NCBI GenBank assembly: GCA_963815285.1
Contig: CAWFGB010000007.1
Location: 62,001 to 126,000 of the forward strand
Reading direction: 5' to 3'
DNA: 64,000 nt
From: JACCSI01 sp963815285
GTDB taxonomy: Bacteria > Acidobacteriota > Vicinamibacteria > Vicinamibacterales > UBA2999
Below, piece by piece: positions 34,965 to 42,528 of the stretch. Each line of letters starts with the position of its first letter. Positions within the stretch are counted from its first letter, which is position 1. The translations under genes were made by a program, and so were the position numbers. The notes under the pieces are model-generated. The model was not told where the DNA came from, made no database searches, and was given only the letters and a program-made list of their open reading frames with translations.

Positions 34965-34991
34965 CGTTCGCTTGTAATCACTGAGGAAGCC

Positions 34992-35993
34992 ATGGCGATA
35001 AGGGTGATGTTCTATGGACTCGGCCCCATCGGGGCCGCGGTGGCGCGTCAGATCGCGACGCGCAAAGGATTTTCAATTGCCGGCGGGATCGACATCGATC
35101 CGGCCAAGCTCGGACAGGACCTCGGCGACGTCATCGGCCTCGGCCGGCGCCTGAAGATTCGAGTCACCAACGATGCCGCCGGTGCGCTCAAGCGCGAGAA
35201 GCCCGATGTCGTGGTGCTGTGCACGAGTTCAGCACTGAAGAAGGTGATGCCGCAGATCGAGACGGTGCTCAAGGCCAAGGTGCCGATCGTCAGCACCACC
35301 GAGGAGCTCTCGTATCCAGTCGGGCGCAATCGCGCGCTGGCGAAGAAGATTGACGCGATGGCGCGGCGGGCGAAGGTCGCCGTGCTGGGCACCGGTGTCA
35401 ACCCCGGGTTTGTGATGGACGCCTTGCCCATCGCTTTGACCGGCGTGTGTGAGCGGGTGGACAGCGTCCGCATCGATCGGATCCAGGACGCCCGCGTGCG
35501 GCGGCTGCCGTTCCAGCAGAAGATCGGGTCGGGGCTCACCAAGGAGCAGTTCGAGAAGAAAGTGGCGGACCAGAGTGTGCGCCACGTCGGCTTGGCTGAG
35601 TCGGTGAGCATGATCGCTGACGCGTTTGGCTGGAAGCTCGACAGAGTCACCGACGAGATCAAGCCGAAGATCGCCGACACGACCGTCGAGAGCGAGTTTC
35701 TCGCGGTCGATCCGGGTTACGTGTGCGGCATCGTGCAGGACGGTATCGGGTGGAAGAACGGCAAGCCGCTCATCACGCTGCACATGGAGGCGTACCTGGG
35801 GGCGCCGGAGAGCTACGACGCGGTGACGATCGAGGGTCTGCCGCGCATCGAGCAGAAGATTAGTGGCGGGGTTCATGGCGATGTCGCGACGGCCTCGATC
35901 ACCGTCAATTCCATCCCCAAGGTCATCGCCGCGCCGCCCGGCTTGCGGACGATGAGAGACCTCGCGCTGCCGTCGTGGTTCGGCGGCAGGTAA
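34992..35993 (+). CDS. Dihydrodipicolinate-reductase-like NAD(P)H oxidoreductase (2,4-diaminopentanoate dehydrogenase-like)
   Basis: A 333-residue protein with Rossmann motif FYGLGPIGAAVARQ (residues 7-20), the DHDPR-like PDVVVLCTSSALKKV and PIVSTTEELSYP segments, and GTGVNPGFVMDALPIALT in the hinge. It matches the DapB-like group that includes 2,4-diaminopentanoate dehydrogenase of ornithine degradation, and is longer than true DapB (about 250-270) with no clear HHxxKxDxPSGT motif. The substrate is probably an amino acid derivative; lysine synthesis is unlikely. The start is supported by GAGGAAG just upstream. Confidence 0.82.
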   Translation: MAIRVMFYGLGPIGAAVARQIATRKGFSIAGGIDIDPAKLGQDLGDVIGLGRRLKIRVTNDAAGALKREKPDVVVLCTSSALKKVMPQIETVLKAKVPIVSTTEELSYPVGRNRALAKKIDAMARRAKVAVLGTGVNPGFVMDALPIALTGVCERVDSVRIDRIQDARVRRLPFQQKIGSGLTKEQFEKKVADQSVRHVGLAESVSMIADAFGWKLDRVTDEIKPKIADTTVESEFLAVDPGYVCGIVQDGIGWKNGKPLITLHMEAYLGAPESYDAVTIEGLPRIEQKISGGVHGDVATASITVNSIPKVIAAPPGLRTMRDLALPSWFGGR

Positions 35994-36010
35994 ATCGCCC
36001 TGTGCAGCGG

Positions 36011-36094
36011 GCCGGCGGGCGAGCGCGGCCCCGAGGCGGGAAATGGGGCGGTTCGCCGGCGGGCGAGTGCGGCCCCGCGGTGGGGAAATGGGGC
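36011..36094. repeat. 44-bp direct repeat, two copies
   Basis: GCCGGCGGGCGAG-YGCGGCCCCG through GGGAAATGGGGC occurs at 36011-36049 and again from 36055. The second copy runs into the left end of the palindrome-ended element. It may be a partial duplication of the element's end. This and the following element fill the 313-bp gap between the DapB-like and permease genes. Confidence 0.65.
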
Positions 36095-36273
36095 AGCCCC
36101 ATTCTCGCGAGGGTGGCGATGATTGCGACGAGTTCGCCGGATCTGCGGCCCCCGCAGCGATCAAGCCCCGCCACGGACGGTCAATCCCCCGGTCCAGCGC
36201 GAATCGTGGTCTTTTTTGCTCATCCGCGGCAGCTTCTGCGCTCCCGCGAGAATTGGGGCTGCCCCATTTTCCC
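36082..36273. repeat. REPIN/MITE-like ~190-bp element, copy A
   Basis: The left end GGGGAAATGGGGCAGCCCC and the right end (reverse complement GGGAAAATGGGGCAGCCCC) are inverted copies of one palindromic motif, AATGGGGC-A-GCCCCATT at 36087-36103, extended by ATTCTCGCG on the inner side of both ends, giving inverted repeats of about 30 bp. There is no ORF inside. A second copy of the same length with about 70% matching internal sequence is at 39016-39207, and the two flank the ADOP permease gene. No transposase is in the window, so it would be non-autonomous. Confidence 0.7.
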
Positions 36274-36306
36274 GAACGCCCGTCTATTCGCTGCTTAGGC
36301 GATGTC

Positions 36307-38973
36307 CTACTCGTGGCGGAGCGCCGCGATCGGGTCGAGGCGCACGGCTCGGCGCGCGGGCACGAAGCACGCGGCCCCGGTGATCGCGGCGAGCACCAGG
36401 ACGATACCGCTCAACACTAAGGCGTCGGCGCCGGCAGTTTCTACCAACGCGGCGCCAATCAGTTGACCGATGGTGATGACACCGGCCAGCCCTAGGACCA
36501 ACCCGATCGACGCGTGGAACAGCGTCCAGCGCAGGAAGAACCAGGCAATCTGCGACCGGCGGGCGCCAAGCGCGGTCCGCAGGCCAATTTCGGACGTACG
36601 CTGCGCGACGCCATAGGCAGTCAACCCGTATAGGCCGGCCGCTGACAGCGTACTGGCGATGACGGCAAAAATTGCCAGCACGAGGCTGACCACACGCGCG
36701 GGCCAGCGCGACAACTCCGACAACCGCCGGAGTGTCGTGACGTTATAGACCGCTACGTCAGGATCGACAGCACGCGCCAGCTCGCGCAGGCTCGTGGCGG
36801 TGCGTGGAAGATCTCCCCCGGCGCGAGCGATAATCCCTAGTCCCAGGCCGAGATCCAGACCGAGCGGGATGTAGGCGACGGGCGAGACAGTGGCCATCGT
36901 ACGCTGGCGGATTGATGGCGAGACGCCGACGACTGTGAACCAGTGCTCGGTTGGTGCTGCGGAGCTGCGTGGTTCGGTCAACCTGATGCGGCGGCCGACC
37001 GGGTCGGCATTCGGAAAATGCACCTCCGCGAAACGCTCGTTGATGACCACCCCGGCGCCGCCGGGTGCGTTGTCCTGCGGCCGGAGCTCGCGGCCGCGCA
37101 GCATGCCGATGCCGAGCGTCTCGAAGTAATGCTCGCCCGCGCCGACTGCCAACACCGTCGGCAAACGATCTGGCGGATTCGTCTGGCCCTCAATCTGCAA
37201 TTCACGCGTGGCGGATTCGACAAAGGGCCGGACGCTCGAAAGCGTCGCAGACGCGATGGCCGAGGCCGTGTCGAGCCGTTCCTGCAATTGCGTGTGCAGG
37301 GACCGTCGTTTCTCAGGTGAATCGTAGTGTCCAACCGGAAGCGCGATTTGCGCCGTGAACAGCTCGTCGAGATCCAGCACCGTATCCCGAGTCCCAAGCA
37401 AGAGGCTGCTTCTGAGGACGATGGCCGCGCCGCCCAGCAGCGTCAAAGTGAGCGCAAGCTCGCCCACCAGGAGGGCACCGGTCCACCTGCGGGCGCGCCG
37501 GCCACCGAGGGCACCGCGTCCCCCGTCCTTGAGTACGTCGAGGGGGTCAGTTCTCGACAGCTGCCAGGCCGGGACCAGCCCGAAAGTAACTGCCGTCCCG
37601 AGGCAGGCGACGGCGACGAACGCAAAGACGCGAGCGTCGAACTCGAATGCGATCCAGAACGGCAGGTTCATGTCGACCGTCTCGCGCGCAAAGAATCGGA
37701 CCGCGACGCGCGAGAATGCCAGGCCCACAAGAGCTGCCGCGGCCGCGACCAGCAGCGCTTCGATGAGCAACTGACGGACAATCCGAAGGCGGGACGCGCC
37801 CAGCGTCGTTCGCATGGCCAGTTCACGCGCGCGTTGGGACGCCCGCGCGAGCAACAGGCTCGCGCCGTTCGCGCAGGCGATGAGCAGCACGATCGCAGCG
37901 GCGATCATCATCACGAGCGGCTCGCGTGCCTCCGGCGGTGGCGCGACAAACGCATGCGTGAACGGCTTGGTCCGGACACCGATCCCGGCGTTGCTGTCAG
38001 GATATTCTGCCGCCAGCGCCGCGGCGATAGTCGTCATCTCGGCATGCGCATCTTCGACTGTCGCGTCGTCGTCGAGCCGTCCGAAGATATCGAAGCGTCG
38101 TGCGGAGCGGTTCGCGACGTCTAGTCCCGGCATCTGCCCAAGCGGTCTCCAGAGATCGGCACGCAGCGGAAATTGAAAGCCGGCTGGCATCACGCCAATG
38201 ACAGTCGTGGGTGTGCCGTTGATGCGGATCGCGCGGCCGACCAGCGTCGGGTCGGCGGCATAGCGGGCGCTCCAGACGTGGTGGCTCAGAACTGCCACCG
38301 CTCGAGCGCCGGCGAGGTCATCGTCCGCCGTAAAGTCCCGTCCAATCACCGGCTGCACGCCGAGCAGCGCGAACGCGTTCGCCGAGACGAAGTTGCCGGC
38401 GAGGCGGTCGGCCGGGCGCGTGTCGTCGCCGATGTTCATCGTGGCGGATGCGTAGGCCGCCACACCGCTCAGCGTCCGCGTTGCTGTCTGCCAGTCCCGA
38501 AAATCCAGGTACGACGTGTATACGCCCTCGCGCCGCCCCTCCAGGCGCTGGGAGCTGATCTGGACGATGCGATCGCCGCGCTCCACGGGCAAACTTCGCC
38601 AAGCCATACCGTTGACGATCGTGAAGATGGTTGTGTTGACGGCGAGGCCAAGGCCGAGGACCAACATGACCCCGGCGGTAAAAGCGCGCTCGCGGCTCAT
38701 CATCCGGAATGCGCAGCGAATGTCGAAGAGCAGCGAGTCGACCAGCGGCAACCCTCGCTGCTCGCGATAGAGGATCTTGATCTGATCGACGCTGCCGAAC
38801 GCGCGCCGCGCCGCGAGCTGGGCTTCGGAATCGGTCATGCCGGCGGCTCGGTGGTGTTCGGCAAGCGCCTCGAGGTGGTCCTGGATTTCTGCGTCGAGGC
38901 GTGCTTCGCGGCGTTTTCGCAATACCAGATCAAGGAGTTGCGCGAAGAAAACCCGAACCCTGGTTCGACTCAT
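36307..38973 (-). CDS. ADOP-type ABC transporter permease (FtsX/MacB-like)
   Basis: An 888-residue permease of the acidobacterial duplicated orphan permease type. A short cytoplasmic N-terminal region (RLDAEIQDHLEALAEHHR ... AARRAFGSVDQIK) is followed by two MacB-like periplasmic plus FtsX halves. The first half has AFTAGVMLVLGLGLAVNTTIF and LAMRTTLGASRLRIVRQLLIEA. The second has EIGLRTALGARRSQIAWFFL near the C-terminus, ending ARRAVRLDPIAALRHE. There is no ATPase gene nearby, as usual for this group, and no PadR partner, unlike the paralogue at 57 kb. Function unknown; efflux or mechanotransmission by analogy with MacB. A CCTGTTG-N5-CAACAGG repeat (38981-38999) lies just upstream of the start. 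Confidence 0.88.
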   Translation of the reverse strand: MSRTRVRVFFAQLLDLVLRKRREARLDAEIQDHLEALAEHHRAAGMTDSEAQLAARRAFGSVDQIKILYREQRGLPLVDSLLFDIRCAFRMMSRERAFTAGVMLVLGLGLAVNTTIFTIVNGMAWRSLPVERGDRIVQISSQRLEGRREGVYTSYLDFRDWQTATRTLSGVAAYASATMNIGDDTRPADRLAGNFVSANAFALLGVQPVIGRDFTADDDLAGARAVAVLSHHVWSARYAADPTLVGRAIRINGTPTTVIGVMPAGFQFPLRADLWRPLGQMPGLDVANRSARRFDIFGRLDDDATVEDAHAEMTTIAAALAAEYPDSNAGIGVRTKPFTHAFVAPPPEAREPLVMMIAAAIVLLIACANGASLLLARASQRARELAMRTTLGASRLRIVRQLLIEALLVAAAAALVGLAFSRVAVRFFARETVDMNLPFWIAFEFDARVFAFVAVACLGTAVTFGLVPAWQLSRTDPLDVLKDGGRGALGGRRARRWTGALLVGELALTLTLLGGAAIVLRSSLLLGTRDTVLDLDELFTAQIALPVGHYDSPEKRRSLHTQLQERLDTASAIASATLSSVRPFVESATRELQIEGQTNPPDRLPTVLAVGAGEHYFETLGIGMLRGRELRPQDNAPGGAGVVINERFAEVHFPNADPVGRRIRLTEPRSSAAPTEHWFTVVGVSPSIRQRTMATVSPVAYIPLGLDLGLGLGIIARAGGDLPRTATSLRELARAVDPDVAVYNVTTLRRLSELSRWPARVVSLVLAIFAVIASTLSAAGLYGLTAYGVAQRTSEIGLRTALGARRSQIAWFFLRWTLFHASIGLVLGLAGVITIGQLIGAALVETAGADALVLSGIVLVLAAITGAACFVPARRAVRLDPIAALRHE

Positions 38974-38980
38974 GGCGTCA

Positions 38981-38999
38981 CCTGTTGGAAGTCAACAGG
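38981..38999. promoter_or_regulatory. 7-bp inverted repeat upstream of the ADOP permease
   Basis: CCTGTTG, 5 nt, CAACAGG, ending 8 nt upstream of the ATG on the minus strand. It could be an operator or a leader hairpin that occludes the ribosome binding site. Low confidence because of the short arms. Confidence 0.25.
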
Positions 39000-39015
39000 A
39001 GGATACTACGCGACC

Positions 39016-39207
39016 GAGAAAATGGGGCAGTCCCATTTCCGTGAGGATCGCGGCGCTTGCCGACACTTTGCAGGATCTGCGGTGCGCACGTCGAAAATGG
39101 CGCAGGACCGACCGTGATCGGGCTGTTCCGGCTGGATCGTGCTCACTTATCGCCGACTACACGCGTTATCTGCGATCTCACTGGAAAAGGGCCTGCCCCA
39201 TTTCCGC
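39016..39207. repeat. REPIN/MITE-like ~190-bp element, copy B
   Basis: The left end reads GAAAATGGGGCAGTCCCATTTCC and the right end, reverse-complemented, GGAAATGGGGCAG then GCCCTTTTCC. Both continue inward with GTGAG. Length matches copy A, and CGTGAGGAT...GGATCTGCGG aligns with A's CGCGAGGGT...GGATCTGCGG at the same offset. It occupies the whole gap between the ADOP permease and hydrolase genes, ending at the hydrolase stop codon region. Confidence 0.68.
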
Positions 39208-39208
39208 C

Positions 39209-40537
39209 TCAAGGAAGTTTGAGCGTCGTGACCCACGCCGCCACATCGCGAACCACCTCTTCCGCGACATGACCCGGCGTCAGGTATTCAGCCGGCGCAG
39301 ACGGGCCGGTGCCAGCGATGAAAAGGTGATTGAGCGTCGCGTAGGACTTGAGCGTGACGTCGGCGCGCGTGCCAACAGCCGCCTTCCACTTGGCAAAATC
39401 TTCCATCGTCACCTGATAGTCCCGTTCGCCTTGCAGAATCAACATCGGCAACTTGATCTTCTGTGCCGCCGCCGGCGGGTCGTAGCCACGGAGGTCCACC
39501 CAGTACGACGCCGGGGCCGAATTGCCGGCGAACGATATCGGCTGGTCGGTCGCCTTGAGCGTCTGCACCCGCGCGACAAGTGCAGCGGCCTCATCCACCA
39601 TCGGCTGCTCGTCGGGCGAGATCTTGCCATCGGCCAACGCCAGGTGGCGCGTCTGATCGGCAATCGACTGCTCGAGTGAGCGGACGGCTCCCGCCAGGAT
39701 AATCACGCCGCGGAGATCCGATCCGGCGGCGCCGGCAATCCGCGGGATGAGCATGCCGCCGAGACTGTGACCCGCGACGAAGATCCGCTTCGGATCAATG
39801 CCTTCGGTCGTGCGCAACAGCGCGATCGCCGCAATCACATCGTCGATCGCTTCTTCCTTGACGGTGAGCTGCGGCAACGAGGCCATCTTGCCGCCATGCG
39901 CGCGCGTCCGCTTGTCATAGCGCAACACCGCGACGCCGCGCGACGCCAGACCCAGCGCGAGATCGCGAAACGGCTTGTTGGGTCCGATTGTCTGATCGCG
40001 GTCGCCGGGACCCGAGCCGTGCACCAGGATCACAGCCGGGAACGGGCCCGCGCCTGGCGGAACCGCAAGGACACCTGGCAGCGGCCACCCGCCCGCGTCA
40101 ATCGTCATGTCGCGCGCGGAAATGTCGCGTGACACATACGGTGCGTCCGTGAACTCCGCCGGCGCTGACGGACGAATGTTGAGGCCGGCGATTTGACCGG
40201 CGGCGTTGAATGCAATCTGGATGTCGGCCGTGGCCTTCTCGAATTCGGTTGGGATGAGAACGACCTGATACTCGCCTTTGATGGCGACGCGCGCTTCACG
40301 CATCTGCTTGAACGCGCCCGCCTGTGTCTGCACGCCTGCCCACGCCGCGCGCAGCTTGTCCTCGGGCAGCGCCGCGCGCATTTTTTCGTCAAAGCTGGCG
40401 ATTAAGGCGGCGAAGTCGGCTTTGACCAGTCGCTCGACAGCCGTGCGGCCCGCCTGCGCTGCGTCGAACGCTGGTTGCGCAACGGCGATAGCGACCGTTA
40501 CCAGCCACAAAGTCACTCCCAGCGCCAGGATTTGCAT
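39209..40537 (-). CDS. Secreted alpha/beta hydrolase with N-terminal DUF3887-like domain
   Basis: About 442 residues. Signal peptide MQILALGVTLWLVTVAIAVA, then a small N-terminal domain (about 25-125: AVERLVKADFAALIASFDEKM ... NAAGQIAGLNI) of DUF3887 type. The alpha/beta hydrolase follows, with LVHGSGPGDRDQT, nucleophile elbow AGHSLGGML (Ser about 257) and a late His in LNHLF. Likely an exported esterase or acyl hydrolase; substrate unknown. The frame opens at TTG 40573, but ATG 40537 begins the signal peptide properly. Divergent from ubiX. The 3' end abuts repeat copy B. Confidence 0.85.
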   Translation of the reverse strand: MQILALGVTLWLVTVAIAVAQPAFDAAQAGRTAVERLVKADFAALIASFDEKMRAALPEDKLRAAWAGVQTQAGAFKQMREARVAIKGEYQVVLIPTEFEKATADIQIAFNAAGQIAGLNIRPSAPAEFTDAPYVSRDISARDMTIDAGGWPLPGVLAVPPGAGPFPAVILVHGSGPGDRDQTIGPNKPFRDLALGLASRGVAVLRYDKRTRAHGGKMASLPQLTVKEEAIDDVIAAIALLRTTEGIDPKRIFVAGHSLGGMLIPRIAGAAGSDLRGVIILAGAVRSLEQSIADQTRHLALADGKISPDEQPMVDEAAALVARVQTLKATDQPISFAGNSAPASYWVDLRGYDPPAAAQKIKLPMLILQGERDYQVTMEDFAKWKAAVGTRADVTLKSYATLNHLFIAGTGPSAPAEYLTPGHVAEEVVRDVAAWVTTLKLP

Positions 40538-40581
40538 AGGACGAACAATCGCATCAATCAGAATCGGGCGCAAGCCTACGC

Positions 40582-40587
40582 TAGGAT
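40582..40587 (+). promoter_or_regulatory. -10-like box TAGGAT for leaderless ubiX
   Basis: TAGGAT, then 6 nt, then ATG 40594. The spacer CGAGGG includes a GAGGG that is too close to the ATG for a normal Shine-Dalgarno. Confidence 0.4.
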
Positions 40588-40593
40588 CGAGGG

Positions 40594-41193
40594 ATGGACG
40601 TGCCGAGTTCCGTTCCGAGACGACTCATCGTCGGCATCACCGGTGCCAGCGGCATCATCTACGGCATTCGGCTGCTCGAACGCTTGCGCGACAGCGAAAT
40701 CGAAACGCATCTGGTAATGAGTCAGTGGGCAGCACGAACCCTGGTCCACGAAACGCCGTACAGCGTTCAGCAGGTGCAAGACCTCGCCACGGCACGCTAT
40801 GCAATCGGGGACGTCGGCTCTGCCATCGCCAGCGGCTCGTTCTTGACGATGGGGATGATCATCGCGCCGTGCAGCATGCGGACGCTCGGAGCGATCGCGC
40901 ACGGTGTCGGCGACAACCTGATTCACCGTGCAGCGGATGTCGTCCTCAAGGAACGCCGTCGGCTGGTCCTCGCTGTGCGCGAGTCGCCGCTCAGCGAGAT
41001 TCACCTGGAGAACATGCTCAAGCTCGCCCGAATGGGCGTGTCCATCTGCCCGCCGACGCCGGCGTTTTACAACCACCCGACGTCGACAGACGAACTCGTC
41101 AACTACTCGGTCACTCGCCTGCTCGACCAGCTGGCGATTCACCTGCCTGCCGGCGAGCGTTGGGATGGAGAAATGCGAAAGCCCGTGCGATAG
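40594..41193 (+). CDS. ubiX: UbiX family flavin prenyltransferase
   Basis: A 199-residue flavoprotein, the family length. RRLIVGITGASGIIYGIRLLE (FMN-binding), GSFLTMGMIIAPCSMRTLGAIAHG, NLIHRAADVVLKERRRLVLAVRE and YNHPTSTDELVNY are all diagnostic. UbiX prenylates FMN with dimethylallyl phosphate to make the prFMN cofactor of UbiD-type decarboxylases. No ubiD gene is in the window, so its partner must lie elsewhere. Confidence 0.95.
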   Translation: MDVPSSVPRRLIVGITGASGIIYGIRLLERLRDSEIETHLVMSQWAARTLVHETPYSVQQVQDLATARYAIGDVGSAIASGSFLTMGMIIAPCSMRTLGAIAHGVGDNLIHRAADVVLKERRRLVLAVRESPLSEIHLENMLKLARMGVSICPPTPAFYNHPTSTDELVNYSVTRLLDQLAIHLPAGERWDGEMRKPVR

Positions 41194-41286
41194 CAGTATC
41201 GATGAAAGAACCGGTGATGCGTGCTCGCGCGTCGTGTCGCCACCGTCGACCCGTGGTGGAGATGCGCACCGACCAGATTCAGCACG

Positions 41287-41784
41287 CTAGAAGCCGAGCG
41301 CGTAGCCGAGGGTGAGCTTCAGACTGGGCACATAACCGCCCCCGCCGATTCTGAACTCGCCGAGAAAGCCGTTGTCGTGCGCGAAGCCGATGACGTAGCT
41401 GCCGCCCGCGCTCACCTCCGTTTCGTGGCCGCCCTGGAGATCAAACTTGGCGATGACGATGGTGGGCCCGCCGCCCTGGATGAACTCCCAGCCCGATCCA
41501 CCGAGCGGGAAGCGCACGATGAAGTCGATGTTCACCGTGCCGAGACTCAGGTCGTCGCCAAACCCGCCTTCAATTCCCGGCCGCAGGTGAAACCGTCCAC
41601 CCATCTCCGGCGTGCGCCAGAAGACCCCGACGAAGCCCTGCTCGGGATCGATCGACAGCCCACCAGTGAAACCGATCTGGGAGCGCCGCGACTGGGTCGT
41701 GATGGTTTGGCCGTTCGCGGGGGAGGACAAGATGAGACATGCGAGCCACGTGAAGGCGATCAAACGTCCTGTGAGGGTGACCAT
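41287..41784 (-). CDS. Small exported beta-barrel-like protein
   Basis: About 165 residues. Signal peptide MVTLTGRLIAFTWLACLILSSPANG, then alternating Gly/aromatic strands (QIGFTGGLSIDPEQGFVGVFW, FHLRPGIEGGFGDD, VNIDFIVRFPLGG, FLGEFRIGGGGYVPSLKLTLGYALGF) ending in Phe, as expected of a small outer-membrane barrel. Family not assigned. The frame extends to 41889, but ATG 41784 begins the signal peptide and has GGAG about 8 nt upstream. Confidence 0.75.
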   Translation of the reverse strand: MVTLTGRLIAFTWLACLILSSPANGQTITTQSRRSQIGFTGGLSIDPEQGFVGVFWRTPEMGGRFHLRPGIEGGFGDDLSLGTVNIDFIVRFPLGGSGWEFIQGGGPTIVIAKFDLQGGHETEVSAGGSYVIGFAHDNGFLGEFRIGGGGYVPSLKLTLGYALGF

Positions 41785-41867
41785 GTGAAGGACTCCGCGC
41801 GTTGCCCTACAAGTTTCATTCCACAGCTCAGTTGGGGTACATCGTTTCGCTTCACTCATGGGTTGCC

Positions 41868-41880
41868 GTAGGGCTGGTAG
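41868..41880 (+). repeat. 13-mer GTAGGGCTGGTAG, shared with 47129-47141
   Basis: GTAGGGCTGGTAG here and its exact reverse complement at 47129-47141, where it forms half of a hairpin. Both lie between genes. A possible short REP-like word; two copies only in this window. Confidence 0.4.
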
Positions 41881-41994
41881 TCGAATCACAGTATCGCCGG
41901 GAAGTTGGTAATTGCTAATTAGAGGTCAAGGAGGAGCGGGTATGGCGTTCGCTCGCGATGTCTAGAGTCCACGCAGTTCTCTCGGACCTATCGA

Positions 41995-42339
41995 TTGGAA
42001 CCCGGTTCGCATAAATGCTGGGAGGAGATTTGGCGTGAATGCAAACTGCTTCTGGGCGTTGTGCTCTTCGTTATTGATTTGACAGCGGCCGTAGCCGGCA
42101 TTGCCGAGGTTGCTCGGAACGATGTGGATGCCGGTCCAGCAGGGTCGTTGCGGACAAACCTATCGCTCAACCTCAGCGAGGGGGCTGTCCGGATGACAAT
42201 CCCGCTTATTGCCGGATTGTCACTGGCGATTGGCGGTCCGCTGATCGGCATGAGCGTCCAACCGGAGGAACCCACGCACGAACCTGAAGCCCGGCGACAG
42301 GTCAACCCCGAGGGGTTCCACAAGGTGAAGCACGTCTAG
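41995..42339 (+). CDS. Possible small two-helix membrane protein
   Basis: A 114-codon frame starting at TTG, with two hydrophobic stretches (LLLGVVLFVIDLTAAVAG and TIPLIAGLSLAIGGPLIG) separated by a polar loop and a charged C-terminus. I recognise no family. No Shine-Dalgarno or good -10 is visible, and the surrounding 41785-42528 region is otherwise non-coding and less GC-rich than its neighbours. It may be a true small membrane protein or chance. Confidence 0.35.
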   Translation: MEPGSHKCWEEIWRECKLLLGVVLFVIDLTAAVAGIAEVARNDVDAGPAGSLRTNLSLNLSEGAVRMTIPLIAGLSLAIGGPLIGMSVQPEEPTHEPEARRQVNPEGFHKVKHV

Positions 42340-42360
42340 TGCCCCTCGCTTGGCTCGGTC

Positions 42361-42515
42361 AGTTCAGAACCGTCAAGGAATTCAGTTCAAAACCCAGAGT
42401 TCAGGATCACCAATCCTGGACTTCTTGAGCGCCCTTGGTCGTTTTGAACTTCGCCGAAGGCGGCCTGGTTTGAACTGAGACCTTGGCGGGTTTTGAACTT
42501 GCCGCCGAAGGCAGC
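42361..42515. repeat. Cluster of GTTTTGAACT words with GAA-loop hairpins (REP-like)
   Basis: GTTTTGAACT at 42441-42450 and 42490-42499, each followed by a small GAA-loop hairpin (CGCC-GAA-GGCG at 42452-42462; GCC-GAA-GGC at 42504-42512). Inverted or variant copies are at 42361-42370, 42384-42393 and 42468-42476. A matching unit with hairpin CCGC-GAA-GCGG is at 51632-51654. It lies directly upstream of the D-aminoacylase-like gene. Confidence 0.6.
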
Positions 42516-42516
42516 A

Positions 42517-42522
42517 CATAAT
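42517..42522 (+). promoter_or_regulatory. -10-like box CATAAT before a probable leaderless GTG
   Basis: CATAAT, 6 nt, GTG 42529. It directly follows the last GTTTTGAACT repeat unit. No Shine-Dalgarno. Confidence 0.45.
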
Positions 42523-42528
42523 CTCGGC

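Noticed and set aside
41194..41286. Short gene between ubiX and the barrel protein
   Set aside because: The gap is 93 bp with no start plus ribosome-binding site combination and no coding character.
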